Shown: positions 1 to 11,913, counted from the stretch's first letter. The stretch: 64,000 nt of DNA from Scenedesmus sp. ARA3 (GCA_004335835.1 RWJK01001228.1:1-64000); one strand, 5' to 3'. Numbers and translations are program-made. The notes: generated by a model from the sequence alone, not told the origin.

Positions 1-58
1 CCGCCGCCGCTGCCGCCGCCGCTGCCGGTGCTTCTGCTGCTGCTGCCGCCCGCCTCAC

Positions 59-861
59 CTGGAACCACGCTGTCACAGCGTTGGCCATGTACTCAGCGTT
101 AGTGCTGATCATGTAGATATTTGGTGTGTATGTGCCAGACGCTGCAGCATGCGTGTAAGCCGCCGTAGCAGCATCCGTTTCGCAGCCTGACAATCCCACG
201 TTGTGGATATGGTGCCCAAACTCATGCACCTGCAGAACGCAGCACAATGGCGACAGCACAGCTCAAGGCCACATGTGGAAGCATGGACATGTGTACCCGG
301 CCCTACAGCTCCTGTAAAGCACACAGCACACAGCACACAGCACACAGCACGCAGCAAATGACACACAGCACACAACACACAGCAAATGACACACAGCACA
401 CAACACACAGCAAATGACACACAGCACACAGCACACAGCACACAGCACAGAGCACACAGCACACAGCACACTGCTAGATCTGATGCAGCCATGTGGCCCG
501 CGCCACTACAGGCGGCCCCAGCCATGCTGCTGCTGGCGTCACTGGCTGCTGCCCCGCCTTCGCTCACCAGGACCGACTCATCCCTGTATGGATCGTCAGA
601 CGTCTCCAGAATGTTTCGCATGTCACACGATGACACAGGAATCTCCTTAGTGCCGCCTACGCCTGCAGCAGCACAAACCGAGGACAATGTATGCAGCCTG
701 GTACGCAGCAGCACAAGTGGCACAGCATACAGGCTGATGCTGCAGTACCACGGCCCCCAGGCCAGCTGAGGCCAAGCATGCCAGCGACAAGCTGCGCAGC
801 CCTTACATTTTCAACACCCAGGACGGCACGCTTGTATGCGATAGGCGCAGCGGCAGCAGCA

Positions 862-899
<38 letters not shown>

Positions 900-2818
900 A
901 GAGCCCTTGCGTGACGCCATGCCTGCCAGGGCAGCTGACTGCAGTATGCTATGCTGCGCCTCTGCATGTTACCGCTGTATTCATGTCATGCAGCAGCACA
1001 CAGGGCGCGTGCGAATACAGCAATATAGGCACAGCCTACGGCCATGCTGCCCAGCTTCTATCACAATCCGCTTTGCTGCCACTTGCCTGCATACACGGGG
1101 TCTCCAACGTTACCAAACTCTGTGCCCTTGTATAGGCTGTGCTCTGGAATGTCCGTGAACACCTGCTCAGCCCAGGCACAAGGCACAGCCGAGTCAGTAC
1201 AGTGCATCATGAGAGTCTGCCCCAGGCATTAGGACAGCAAGCCACCAGTCTACCCTTCAAGGTGGTAGTGATTGTACCATTCAGTTCCTGCTCTGCCTGA
1301 GCGATCGAAACTGTTGAAACACTAACTCGTACGGCTTTGGATTTGGCGGGATCGAGGTGCATGCTGAAAGCAAACGCTCTTGCAGGCAGCCAGACCTGCT
1401 CAGGCCGCTTGAAGAGGGCCACCTTGGCCGGGGGTGAGGAAGTGACCAGGCGCCGCCTGACGTCAGCGTTGAGCTCGCCTACCACGCGTGAGATCACCAG
1501 CAGCGCCTGCTGCACAGCCGCCTGCAGGGCAGAATGGGGCAGCGCAGGGGAGGGCAGCATGCACCGCAGATAGCGGAACACAGCAGAGCAGCGCAGCAGC
1601 AGCGCAGCAACAGCTCAGCAGCACATCGCGCATTGCGGTGCGGTGCTGCGTGACGCAGCACACTGCGGCACTGCACGCGGCGTGCATAGCAGGGCTTGCA
1701 CACATTATGCCGCAGGAAGCCTCATTGCATGTTCAGGAGCTGAGCGCTGACTGGCCGAGCTGCTGGCCTGCAGCCCCACACCAATGACGTCAACATGAGT
1801 CCAATTTGAGTGCTTGCGATGCGCACATATGTATTTGCACACATCTCCCTCATACGCGCGCTGCTGCCGCGGACAATCTTCCTGCGCGCAGCATGACACA
1901 GCTTACGTCACAAGCAGCGTCACAAACAGTACGTATCTGACTTGGCTTTCACTAGTGCTGGCGGTACTGGCACCAGAGTTGGCTGGCTACAGCTGATTAA
2001 CAGCGCTGATGGCTCTTGGCTGCATCCAAAACCACACACGCCTACCTCTGTCACAATGTCCCACGCCCAGATCGTCAAGTTGCCGCCTCCCGCCGGGTCA
2101 GCATGCACCACAGCACGCTGCCTGTACTGGCCCCACTCAGGCTTGGCCCAATCCAACTGCTGTGCGCCTACTGCTGCTGTCACCACAGTGTCTGCTGCTG
2201 CCGGCTGTGGGCGAGGCAGCGTGCCGGCATAGTAAGCTGCCAGCAGCTGCTGTGCTGTGTTGAGCTGTGGCCCGGTGCCAGCTCCAGCTGTGTTCGCTGT
2301 GTTGGCTGTGTTGAGTGTGGCTGGTTTTCCTGCAGACGCAAAGCAACAAACCCAAGTGAGTACACCGCCATACAGCAGCAATGACATCGTCAAGTTGCAT
2401 GCAGCTGTAGCTATTAGGTGCTGCCACCTGCCAGGCAGCCCACCTAGGTGCAGGCCTGCAGACTGCTAGCCCAGGCTGGGCTTGCAGTGCGCAGCCTGCT
2501 GCGTTGCTGCTGCTTTGGTCCTGTGAATCTCAACACAATCTGCTGAGAAACAGCACATACGTGTCTGCCACACCGAACAAGGACCCACAAGAACCGTCAA
2601 GAAAGCCTTTACCCGTCAAGGAGGGGAGAGGCAGACACGGTTGATGCAACAGAGCCACCCGCCTCTGCACACTTTACCCGTCGGGCATCCGATTTTTGCT
2701 GCTTTTCAGGCTTAGTCAATAGTCGCGATCACCTTCACTCACCTTCAGCAACGATGGTAGACGCAGCAAGCAGAGCAACGAGCAGCGTTAGCAGCGTCGT
2801 CGAGTGTTGCTTCCCCAT
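59..2818 (-). CDS. Secreted HExxH zinc metallopeptidase (zincin), 3' part missing at window edge
   Basis: Six exons join in phase: 2818-2743, 2329-2046, 1521-1396, 1162-1087, 662-568 and 229-59; after 59 a GTGAGG donor leads out of the window. The 276 codons seen start with a signal peptide (MGKQHSTTLLTLLVALLAAS), so the protein is probably secreted or in the endomembrane lumen. A Thr/Asn/Ala-rich linker follows, then an alpha/beta region with FTDIPEHS, then DDPYRDESVL joined exactly by splicing to VHEFGHHIHNVGL. HEFGH is the zinc-binding and catalytic HExxH motif. YMANAVTAWF near the end of the last visible exon resembles the zone that supplies the third (Glu) ligand in a family of secreted zincins found in bacteria, fungi and algae. 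The third exon pair uses a GC donor (1086). I first considered gametolysin (M11), but its longer histidine motif is absent. Substrate unknown. Confidence 0.7.
310..475. repeat. ACACAGC-type minisatellite in intron
   Basis: About 165 bases of irregular ACACAGC/ACACAAC units with an interspersed AGCAAATGAC unit. It lies in the last visible intron of the metallopeptidase gene. On the coding strand it reads as TGTGTGCTG, so it supplies a long pyrimidine-containing stretch ahead of the exon that starts at 229. It produces several spurious Cys/Leu/Val-rich open frames. Confidence 0.85.
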
Positions 2819-3769
2819 GGCGATTTTCACGTGTTAGAGTGTCGAGCGGCCTTCAACAGGCTTCCATACTCTTTAAACAGATAGAAATTAATACTATGAG
2901 TACGACGGCACGAACAGGGCCCCGGCAATCCGTACCAGACAGATTGCTGTCAGTGACAGCCTGTCACTAGTGCGGAACATGATGAAATCTGTTGTTCTGT
3001 CTGCATTTCGTACTGTGGTTTAGGTCATGTGATCCTCCAGGTGGGTATTGGATTCTGAGTGCTTTCCATGTAAGTGCATGCCGTGCAGTGAAGGCTCAGG
3101 AATTCCAATTCTAGACAGATCTGTCACAGATCTGACAAGTTGTCGCCGATGCTCCAGGTTGTGGAGAATGTCGACATTCATGACGTCATGCCGTGGTGGT
3201 TGATGTGGGCACATATGCTACGCAGCTGACGCTGTCAACATGGAGTTTGCAGAGTTTTGCTGTAAGCAGCAACAGGCATCAGCCTCGCAGCGCTGCTCGC
3301 AGCAGATGAGGTTGCTGCACAGCATGCTGGGCAGCAACCACTGGAGTCACCAGCTCAGCGAACTGTGAACCAGCCCTGGACTTCACTCAATTTACCATGT
3401 CACATTGCACGCCGTAGTGCTGCACACGATTATCAGCACATCCCAAGTGTCGCACAAAAGGTCGAGGTGCAGCGAGGCAACCACGCACTATATGCATTGC
3501 TGTGCGTACTTGTGCAGAGACTGCTGTGGTTATAGCGGTGCAAACTGCTGATGCAACAGCATCATCCAAACGTCAGCTGTTACTTCTGTCCGAGTTGCCA
3601 GCGACAGCAGGCCGTAGAACAGGCGGTGCATGTGCAGCAATCCATGTAGCTGTACAGAAATGCACTGACCTTCAAGCGAAAGACATTGCGCACACACGCA
3701 CTGGCAACTCCTGCAACTGCAGCGAGTCACTGTAACATGCATGCAACTCATGCATCAGCATGCATATGC
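2819..3769. promoter_or_regulatory. Intergenic: metallopeptidase promoter and 3' end of next gene
   Basis: No coding region is recognised. This 950-base stretch should hold the promoter and 5' UTR of the minus-strand metallopeptidase that starts at 2818 and the 3' UTR of the minus-strand gene that stops at 3770. It has little CAG/CTG repeat, unlike its neighbours. No TATA box or clear polyadenylation signal was identified. Confidence 0.4.
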
Positions 3770-5186
3770 CTAGCCAGCTGCCGCCTGCTGTGCCTCCTGC
3801 AGCTCTGCCTGCAGCTCTGGCGGCAGCTTGTTCCACTGCTCAGCTGGCAGCGCAGCAGCAGCCGCCCTGCCCTTCTTATACCCCTTCCCTGTGTGGTTCA
3901 GGAACTCCCGAAACTCACACACTGACAGCCGCAGCAGCGTCCGCTGCTCATCCAGCTCCCGTGCTGCTGCTACTGGGGCAACCGCTGCGACATGCTGCGG
4001 CTGCTGCTGTGATGCCTTGCGAGCCGCCTCAGTCAACTTATCTTGTGCTGCGGCAATTGCCTTCAAAAGCTGCACATACTCCGCCCAGCGCTGCGGCCGG
4101 TGGTGCTGCCCTCCCCGCCAGCTGTACCCGTCCTCAGCCCCTGCTGCCTCCAGCTGCTGTGGCGTCTTGCCTGTGTTGCCCAGAGCGCGTACGTAATACC
4201 ATTCCGCTAGCGCCTCGATGCTGCTGTGCTTGCTGAGGTCAGGGAAGCCGATCTTCACTGCACTGACCTTGCCAGAACCTGTGCTGCCAGGCTGTGCAGT
4301 AGCAAGCTGCTGAACAGCACTGCTGGTAGCAGCAGCAGCAGCACCTGTTGCTGTACAGCTGCTCGGTGCAGCTGCTGCCAAGCCTAAGTTGCCAGCTGCC
4401 GCTGCCGCCGCTGCTGCCGCCGCTGCCGCTGCTGCTGCTGCTGCTACATCGGCGGCTGCTCCAGGCACCCCGCCCCCAGCTGCTGCTGTGGCACGTGACC
4501 CTGCCACAGCAGCTGCTGCACTACAACTCAGCCCAGCTGCTGAGAGCACCGCCGTCATGCCGCTGAGCACCCTTGCCATCAAACGGTCTTCGTATGCATC
4601 TAGAGCCGCCTCCAGCTGCGCTGCTTCGCTACTGCCAGCAGCAGCAGCAGCAGCAGCAGCTGCAGCAGCATTGAGCATACAGACACTGCCTGCAGGCCCC
4701 TGCAGTGCTGCTTCGCTACTGCCAGCAGCATTGGCCATGCAGCCACTGCCGGCAGGCTTGGCCGCTGCATTGAGGCCAGGCTGCGAGCTGGTCAGCGGCT
4801 GCCACATGTTTGCTGCGGAATCGACGCCACCCACTGACTGCTGGGCCGCGAAGCTGCGCTGCTGCTGGTGCTGCACCTGCCCAGCACCGCACATGCGCTG
4901 CAGCTGCTGCACCAGCTGCTGCTGCTGCTGTTGCTGCAGCTGCAGTGCCTGTTGCAGAGCAGCCAGCTGCGGATGCAGCTGCAGCTGCAACACAGATGAC
5001 ATATGCTGCTGCTGCTGCTGCTGCTGCTGTTGCTGAGTAAACACGCCATGAAGGCGTTGCAGCAGCTGCATCTGTTGTTGCTGCTGCTCAGCTATCTGCT
5101 GGTTGATAACACGTGCTGCAGCATTCTCTTGCTGTTCTTGCTGCTGAATTGGTTGCAGCTGGCCTGTCACACACGGCTGCTCAACC

Positions 5187-5227
<41 letters not shown>

Positions 5228-5863
5228 GGCTGCTGCTGCTGGGACATTTGCTGGACCATCGCCCTGCTCAGATCCCGAGCCTGATGCTGCAGAGCCACCG
5301 CTGCTGCTGGTGCAGTCCTCTGCACTCAACAGCTCTGGGTCTGGCAGCACAACCTCCTGCTGCTGAATATGCCGCACTAGCTCTGGCGATGGCCTGAGCC
5401 TGCCAGCTGCCACCTGCCGCAGCGTGGACATCACTCCTTGCAGTGTCAGCCCGTGCTGCTGCTCCCGCCGCTGGTCTTCGTGGGCCTTCTGCTTCAGCTG
5501 CTCATAGCCCTGCCAGTTCAGACCCAAATAATCCAAGTTGCTAGCACAGGTGCCTGCAGCACCCAGAGCTTGGCTGGTAGCCTGCCTGATGGCCTCCGTC
5601 CGCTGAATGATCATTTGCTTCAATGCGTCCGTGACGCCTGCTGGACTTCCATCCTGTTGCAGTGCAGCTACATCCTGTTCCAGTGCAGCTGCATCCTGCT
5701 GCAGTGCAGCTGGAGCAGCTGATGCTCTGGGTCCTGCTGCACTCTTTCTGCGCTTAGCTGCAGGCACTGCCGGGCCGTCTGGCGCATCATCTAGCAAACC
5801 TACTTCATTGACAACTACATCGCCTCCCTCTGCGGTCTGCTGCCTGCGGGTTCTTTCTCTCAT
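3770..5863 (-). CDS. Intron-less low-complexity protein, unknown function
   Basis: One uninterrupted 697-codon frame from the ATG at 5863 (MRERTRRQQ); a longer frame opens at 5941 but its extra residues are less convincing. The N-terminal third has a basic cluster (AAKRRKSA) that could act as a nuclear localisation signal. The middle is dominated by poly-Gln, poly-Ala and QQQ/LQ heptad-like stretches. The last 190 residues are more complex: VKIGFPDLSKHSSIEALAEW, then WYYVRALGNTGKTPQQLE, W-rich RWAEYVQLLKAIAAA, and a final FLNHTGKGYKKGR. The WY...GKTP...RW spacing recalls lineage-specific multicopy algal proteins, possibly of mobile-element origin, but that is memory of style, not a match. Lack of introns among heavily split neighbours suggests retroposition or a recent origin. 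It is divergent to the D-cysteine desulfhydrase gene. Confidence 0.6.
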
Positions 5864-6813
5864 GGCTGTTGTGGTGAACACCAGCTGAAGCACGAGCCCC
5901 GAGACCTTGGATGTTGCGAGTAAAGCAGTTGTCAAGCACACAAAGTGATTGTTGCTGACATCAGTCGCTGCATGTGCAGTTGCGGTACGTTCGAAAGTGC
6001 CCTGTCACCTGGTTAGTTTGCTGCAGATGTCTGGCATGAGCGCGTTTGCAACACAGCCCTGTTGAATTTGAAGTACTTACTCCGATCAAGGCGTTATTGT
6101 CTCTGTGTACGAAATATCTCAGAGAACCCCTGCTGAAACTGGACGGAAGCCGGCTCCTTCTGACACTCCGGCTAGTGTGGAGTGGGGTTCACTCTTGCAA
6201 ACTGACTCTTCACAGCTTGGTTGTTGGTGGATATCACAGATCTGAAATAGAAGTGTCTCTTTTGAACAACCTCTTCAACGTGCGCTGACAGCGCTTGCTG
6301 CAGTTTGCTGGCTGGTCCCCAGCTGCAGCATGCTCAGCCATGGCTGCCCATGGCAGCACTGCACCTGCCCGTGGCATATTCTGCGCTCAGCAGGGTTAGA
6401 AGCAGCAACTCCAGCATGAGCTGGTGACACGCTGAAGTTGAGCTGGCCACACGTGGTATCAGGAACTACACAGCAGTAGTACTGCCATACCTTGTACCTG
6501 ATGATGTCTGCACAAGGCTTGGCCCACATGTGCCCTGCTGTGCCAATCATAGCCGGTTTGGTTAAGGTGTATTTATTGCGTCACGTTACAGGCATTTGGT
6601 GTGCAGAAGTTCCGATCGCTGCCTGCTGGAGTTGTAACGGGTCGTATCGCAAAGAAGTGATGCTTGATGCCGTTAGGCAGAGGTATGCACGTGTACACCG
6701 CCTTCTTAGGCGTAATCTCTGTTTGTCTGCGTATTTCGCACGGCAGCGACTGGCACCTTACCTGTCTGATCACACAGCAGAGAAGCACACCTCGTTGCGG
6801 CACAGACGCAGGC
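5864..6813. promoter_or_regulatory. Divergent intergenic region
   Basis: A 950-base region between the minus-strand unknown gene (start 5863) and the plus-strand desulfhydrase (start 6814). It should hold both promoters. It is poor in triplet repeats. Open frames here (for example 6492 onwards) look like 5' UTR read-through and show no recognisable domain. Confidence 0.4.
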
Positions 6814-7345
6814 ATGGCAGCAGTGACAGCAAGCCACAGCTCGTTCTTGCAACTACAAAAGTACCAAGCACCGGAATGGGCATCAGCACTGAAGCTGGTG
6901 GTGAGTGGGCTGACGGGGAACTCGTGCCTAAAGCAGCAGCAGCAGCAGCAGTAGCAGTAGCAGTAGCAGTAGCAGTAGCAATGGCAACAGGGCACAGCAG
7001 CATCCATTGCTGTGGCTGTAGCAGCAGCTGGCGCAAGCATAAGATGAAACCTGTTTACATCTTGGTATGCACTCTGGCAACATGGCATTGCTGCAGTACG
7101 TGGAGTGAAAAGGCAGCAGTACCCATTGTACTGGTGTCCCTGCTCATGCTGCTCTGCAGCTGCTGACCTGCTACCTACACATCAGCAGACACACCTTCAC
7201 AGTTGACGCCATTTTGCTGCCACTTGAGCCACAGCAGTGTCACCATCCCCTACCACAGTGTGCTTCCCTATCTGCCTGCTACGCCTGGGAGCCCACATCA
7301 CTCACAGCTACGCTCTGTCAGGCCCTGCCCCAGTGCTAGTTTGCA

Positions 7346-7388
<43 letters not shown>

Positions 7389-8701
7389 AGCCCAGCAGCC
7401 GCTACCGCCTGGGCCTGCTACCCACACCCATCCACCGCTGGCCGCTGCCCAACCTGCCTCCTGGCACGGAGGTGTGGGTCAAGCGCGACGACCTCAGCGG
7501 CATGCAGCTGTCTGGCAACAAGGTCAGTAGGGTGCTGTATCAATGCACCTGCTACGGTGTTGTGTAGGTGGTAAGAACACCCCAGGGTGCTTGCTCGGCA
7601 GCAGTACTGCCCGGCAATGCAGTGATCCAGCGGCATGCAGCTGCCTGGAAATAAGGCAAGTTGGCTGTGGCAGTGCACAGCACATGCTGCCGACTTGTAG
7701 CTCATGTTTGGCTTGGCAGCTGTACACAGTAGCAGTGCTGCAATATGCTTTCAATCTGAGCGGCATGCAGCTGTCTGGCAAAACAATTAGTTGGGCTTGT
7801 CTGGAACTGCCACACAGCAGCTGCTGCTGATGTGTTTCTGGGACAAGTGCCTGGGGTCCGGCCCTTCTGAGTCAGGTTGCAGTCCTGCTAAAGCAATGCA
7901 GTACGTTTTGTCCTTTGTGTAGGCGCGCAAGCTGCAGTTACTGCTGACTGGGCCAGTGCTCCGTGTCAGTTTTCATTGATAAGGGAAAGAAGGAAGTAGG
8001 AGGTGTGGTTGCAAACTACTGCGTGGTGTGCCTGCAGGTGCGCAAGCTGGAGTTCCTGATGGCTGAGCAAGTGCCCGTGGTCGCGTTTCATTGCTGATGA
8101 TTTAAGTACTCAAGTGTGGTCACACCCATGGTGTTGTGCCTGCAGGTGCGCAAGCTGGAGTTCCTAATGGCTGAGGCAGTGGCGCAGCAGCACGACTGCG
8201 TGATCACCATTGGAGGCATACAGTCCAACCACGCGCGCGCGACAGCAGTGGCGGCGACATACCTGGGCCTGCCATGCCACTTCATTTTGAGGAACAGCAG
8301 GTAGGGCGGTGCCGATGTCTGTCACTGCTAGTATTGCAGATGGCACTTTACCAACTGCGAACAGCAGTGGCGGCGACATACCTGGGCCTGCCTTGCCACC
8401 TCATTCTGAGAAACAGCAGGTGAGGCCGCTTGTCTGGTGCTGTTTGTATCACTCTTGAATGGAATTGTAGTCAGGACAGCAGTGGCGGCGACCGTACTTG
8501 GGCCTGCCCTGCCACCTCATCCTGTGGAATAGCGGTGAGGGGCGGCAGCTGCATGCCTTCCGCTACTCTGCATCATGCACTGGCCTCAGCAACGACAGCG
8601 CAGCTCTCACCTTTTATTGATTGAGGGCACCAGACCGCCAGCTGCTGCTGCAGCTGCTGGAAGTCCTACCAGCTGCCACCTCTGCTGAGCCACTAATCAA
8701 A

Positions 8702-8752
<51 letters not shown>

Positions 8753-11736
8753 GCCCTGGCTGACAGTGACCCCGGGCTGGTGGGCAACCTGCTGGTGGAG
8801 CGGCTGGCGGGCGCAACCATACACCAGGTGGGCGTGATTACAACCACAATCACTGTTACATACACTGTAATGACTCTCACCAGTAGCTGGTGGGGCGGCT
8901 GGTGGGCGCATCCATACACCAGGTGGGTTTTATTACAACCACATGTGCTGGCGAATGTAGGTGAATGTGATGTATGATGGGTGCTACGCGGTCACACAGG
9001 CAGAGAAAAAACAGCTAAATACACGTCAGGATGTTCACAATCGGTGGCGTTCTTGCTGCTGCAGAGCCGAACGCACCTTATCAAACCATGTTGCTGCTGC
9101 TGCTGCTGCTGCTGCCGCCGCTGGACTGTACCCCCCAGGTCAGCAAGGAAGAGTATGCGCGCCTGGGGGGCGCCCGCCTGGGTGCTGCGCTGAGTCAGCA
9201 GCTGCAGCAGCAGGGCAAGAAGCCCTACTACATCCCCGTGGGTGGCAGCAGCGCACTGGGCTGCTGGGGCTACCTGAATGCTGCCGAGGAGATTGCGCAG
9301 CAGCAGAAGGAGCTGGGGCTCCAATTTGATGCGATTGCGTCGGTGAGAGGGCTTGGGCTGAGAAACAGAAGCAGCGGCAGCAGCTGCGGCAGGCCACGTA
9401 GGCAGGGCAGTGACACGTACAAAGCGCCCAGCGTTGAGGTGCAATGGTTGCAGCTTGCCACAGCAAGTACCGCCTGGATGATTGACCTTTTGTTTTTTTG
9501 GGGGGGGCTGATTTCATCATCATTGCGCCGTGCTGGGCTGCTGGGGCTACCTGAATGCTGCCGATTTTACAGCAGCAGGAGGAGCTGGGGCTGCAGTTTG
9601 TTGTGCTGGCTTCGGTGAGAGACTGTGGTTCTTGTGGTTAGGCAGCAGCAGCTGCACTAGCAGCCACCCAACAATGCACTGCGAGTGAAGGGACTGCCGG
9701 CTGGCGTGCATGCTAGTGCTGTGTTTACTTGTCTGGTTGTCATCTGCAGGCCTGCGGCAGCTCAGGCACAACAGCTGGCATGGCTCTGGGCTGGCTAGCT
9801 GCCGCCACTGGCAGGCAGTGGCACTGCACCATTTGTCACTTGCCCTGCACCACAACCCGGCATGTGCACTGCTTTCATCTTGCTGTAGGCCTGCGGCAGC
9901 TCAGGCACCACGGCAGGCCTGGCAAATAAAGGCCAAGCTGGCTGGGCTGGCCGCTGCACCAGACTTTGCCCTGGGCTGAACCAAGCTTGTGCTCACTTTG
10001 TTCACTGCAAGCCTGCGGCAGCTCGGGCACCACGGCAGGCCTGGCGCTAGGAGCCAAGCTAGCAGCCCTGGCGGCTGCACCTGCCGCTGTTTGCTCCCTT
10101 TTCATCTGGTGCCGTCATTGGTCCCTGCCTTGCATTGCAGGCCTGCGGCAGCTCGGGCACCACGGCAGGCCTGGCGCTAGGAGCCAAGCTAGCTGGGCTG
10201 GCCGCTGCGGTGCATGCGTATGCGGTGTGCGACAGCCCCGAGTATTTTTACGAAGAAATAGACGGGCTGCTGCAGCAACTGGGCTATACGGAGGCAGGTG
10301 CGCCCTTGCTGTGGCATTTTTTTGGTCTGCGTGCAGACATGTGTCAACATCACAAATTGTTTGATGAGATTGGCGGGCTGCTGCAGCAGCTGGGGTACAC
10401 GGAGGCAGGTGCGAAGGATGGTGTGGCACAGCTCCTGCATGCTGACTTACGTTGCTGGACATCAGTGCCGCTAGTGTGCTTGGAGTTCAATGTGTGCATA
10501 GTGGCTTGCCGTGTGCTTGCAAGTTCATGCTGCACTTGAGCTCATGCTGCACAATGTGGGCGCCTGCTGCAATGTGTGTAAGCAAGAAAGGAGCAAAGCG
10601 AGTTTCACTCAGATCCAGATAGATACTTCAATACAGCCTCTGACCTACATCCGCATGCGAATTGATCATGTGAGTTGTTCACCTGCTGGTCTGCAGGAGC
10701 AAGCCAGCTGTTCACCGCCCACAATGCCAAGGGCCTAGGCTATGCCATCTCAACAGACGAGGAGCTCAAGACGGTGCAGGTGCGGCAGCTCTTTCTGGAC
10801 TATCGGTGATCCGGACAGCATATGCTGCTTCTGCATGCTTGGGTCACAGCTGTCACTGCAATTTGACCAAGGCCCTTCTGATATTGTTGCTGCGCGCTGA
10901 CGGCGGTTGTGTTGTTGCTGCTTGCCCCTGGTGCCTTGGGCATGTTGACATCACATATCCTGCTGCCTTGGGCGTGCTGACATCACATATCCTGCTGCCT
11001 GACGGCATCTGAAGCTGACGATTGGCATGCTGCTGGACCATGCTGCTTTGAATATGTTGTATAACCTTTCTTTGCACAACTTCTTATGCTGCAGGAGGTG
11101 GCTCTGGCCACAGGTGTGCTGCTCGACCCTGTGTACTCCGGCAAGGCGCTGCACAAAATGCTGATGCTGATGCTGAACCGTGCTGTTGCTGCTGCTACTG
11201 CTGCTGCTGCTGCCCTGCAGGAGGTGGCTCTGGCCACAGGTGTGCTGCTTGACCCTGTGTACTCAGGCAAGGCGCTGCACAGCCTGCTGGCAGGCATGCG
11301 CGCAGACCCGCAGCAGTGGCAGGGCAAAAAGGTGCTGTTCGTGCACACCGGAGGCCTGCTGGTGAGTATGAGTGCAGCTGTTTTGTTGCTTGCGTTTCAA
11401 GCGAGTGTACATCATAGACAACAGCTGTGTGAGTTTGCTGGAATGGCAGCGTGAAGATGAGCAGCGGCAGGGCAGGAAGATGCGTGTCTGTTCTGCCGGC
11501 AGCTTCTGGTGGAGCGCGTGGACCTGGCGCCTGGACGTTCTGCACAGGCCTTGCTGCTGTTCCAATGCCAGATATTGGTGGATCGCGAAGCCCAGCGCCA
11601 AGTCTGCTGTATCTAACGACATGCACGTGTGCTGCTGCTGCAGGGCATGTATGATAAGGCGGACCAGCTGCAGCCGCTGGTGGAGGGGCTGGGCAGGAGC
11701 AGCAGGATGGACGTGAGCGCAGCCATGCAGCAGTGA
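6814..11736 (+). CDS. DCD1: D-cysteine desulfhydrase (PLP fold type II)
   Basis: Nine exons join in phase: 6814-6900, 7391-7522, 8146-8300, 8752-8827, 9139-9342, 10141-10297, 10697-10779, 11221-11361, 11644-11736, giving 375 residues, near the plant enzyme's length. It degrades D-cysteine to pyruvate, H2S and ammonia using pyridoxal phosphate; close relatives are ACC deaminases. Seen: KYQAPEWASAL then RLGLLPTPIHRW at the start; SGNK with Lys73 as the expected PLP lysine; GGIQSNH (96-102); DPGLVGNLLVERL; IPVGGSSALG; the phosphate loop ACGSSGTTAG (219-228); NAKGLGYA; LLDPVYSGKAL; and VLFVHTGGLL. Only the N-terminal boundary is uncertain: the ATG at 6814 gives a short leader, and an in-frame ATG at 6664 is possible. 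Introns are loaded with partial exon copies. A TGTAA lies at 11909, about 170 bases past the stop. Confidence 0.95.
7630..7788 (+). repeat. Two donor-side copies of desulfhydrase exon 2 end
   Basis: Copies of the last ~24 bases of exon 2 (GGCATGCAGCTGTCTGGCAA and following) recur at 7630-7654, where GGAAATAAG is followed by GCAAGT, and at 7761-7788. Both lie in the intron just downstream of the true exon end (7522). Confidence 0.85.
7919..8536 (+). repeat. Acceptor- and donor-side copies of desulfhydrase exon 3
   Basis: The start of exon 3 (GCGCAAGCTGGAGTTCCT) is copied upstream at 7919-7950 (diverged) and 8038-8068 (near perfect, with its own TGCAG). The true exon is 8146-8300. Its last ~58 bases are copied downstream at 8362-8420 and 8478-8536, each followed by GTGAGG. 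Confidence 0.9.
8887..9615 (+). repeat. Donor-side copies of desulfhydrase exons 4 and 5
   Basis: 8887-8921 repeats the end of exon 4 (GGCTGGTGGGCGCATCCATA...CACCAG) and is followed by GTGGGT. 9531-9615 repeats the end of exon 5 (GGCTGCTGGGGCTACCTGAA onwards) with an internal deletion and is followed by GTGAGA. True exon ends are 8827 and 9342. Confidence 0.88.
9748..10407 (+). repeat. Array of exon 6 copies in desulfhydrase gene
   Basis: The start of exon 6 (GCCTGCGGCAGCTCGGGCAC) occurs four times: 9751, 9891, 10013 and the true exon at 10141. The first three are acceptor-side copies 60-75 bases long with growing similarity to the true exon. The end of the exon is copied once downstream at 10361-10407, followed by GTGCGA. 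Spacing of the upstream units is about 125-140 bases. Confidence 0.92.
11095..11157 (+). repeat. In-frame acceptor-side copy of desulfhydrase exon 8
   Basis: A near-perfect copy of the first ~63 bases of exon 8, with its own CTGCAG acceptor. It starts exactly 126 bases (42 codons) before the true exon at 11221, and the frame is open all the way across. Use of this acceptor would give a protein with a duplicated LLDPVYSGKALH segment and a poly-Ala linker. Confidence 0.88.
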
Positions 11737-11908
11737 GCTGGACAGCAGCTGGACAGCTGCTACCGCTGCAGCTCACGCTGTGTGACAAAGCAAGCAGTCG
11801 GCAGCAGCAGGAGCAGCCGCAGGAGCAATTGCTGTTTGCAAGGGCAGAAGCATGCTGTGCTGCGCAGCACAAGGATCTTCAGCGTACACCGTACTCCTGT
11901 ACGAGTCC

Positions 11909-11913
11909 TGTAA
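11909..11913 (+). terminator. Candidate TGTAA polyadenylation signal of the desulfhydrase gene
   Basis: TGTAA, the main poly(A) signal in chlorophyte algae, lies about 170 bases after the stop codon at 11736 and before the next start at 12304. Confidence 0.5.

Noticed and set aside
59..2818. Gametolysin (M11) identity for the metallopeptidase
   Set aside because: The motif is HEFGHHIHN without the extended histidine pattern of M11, and the preceding DDPYRDESVL fits another secreted zincin family.
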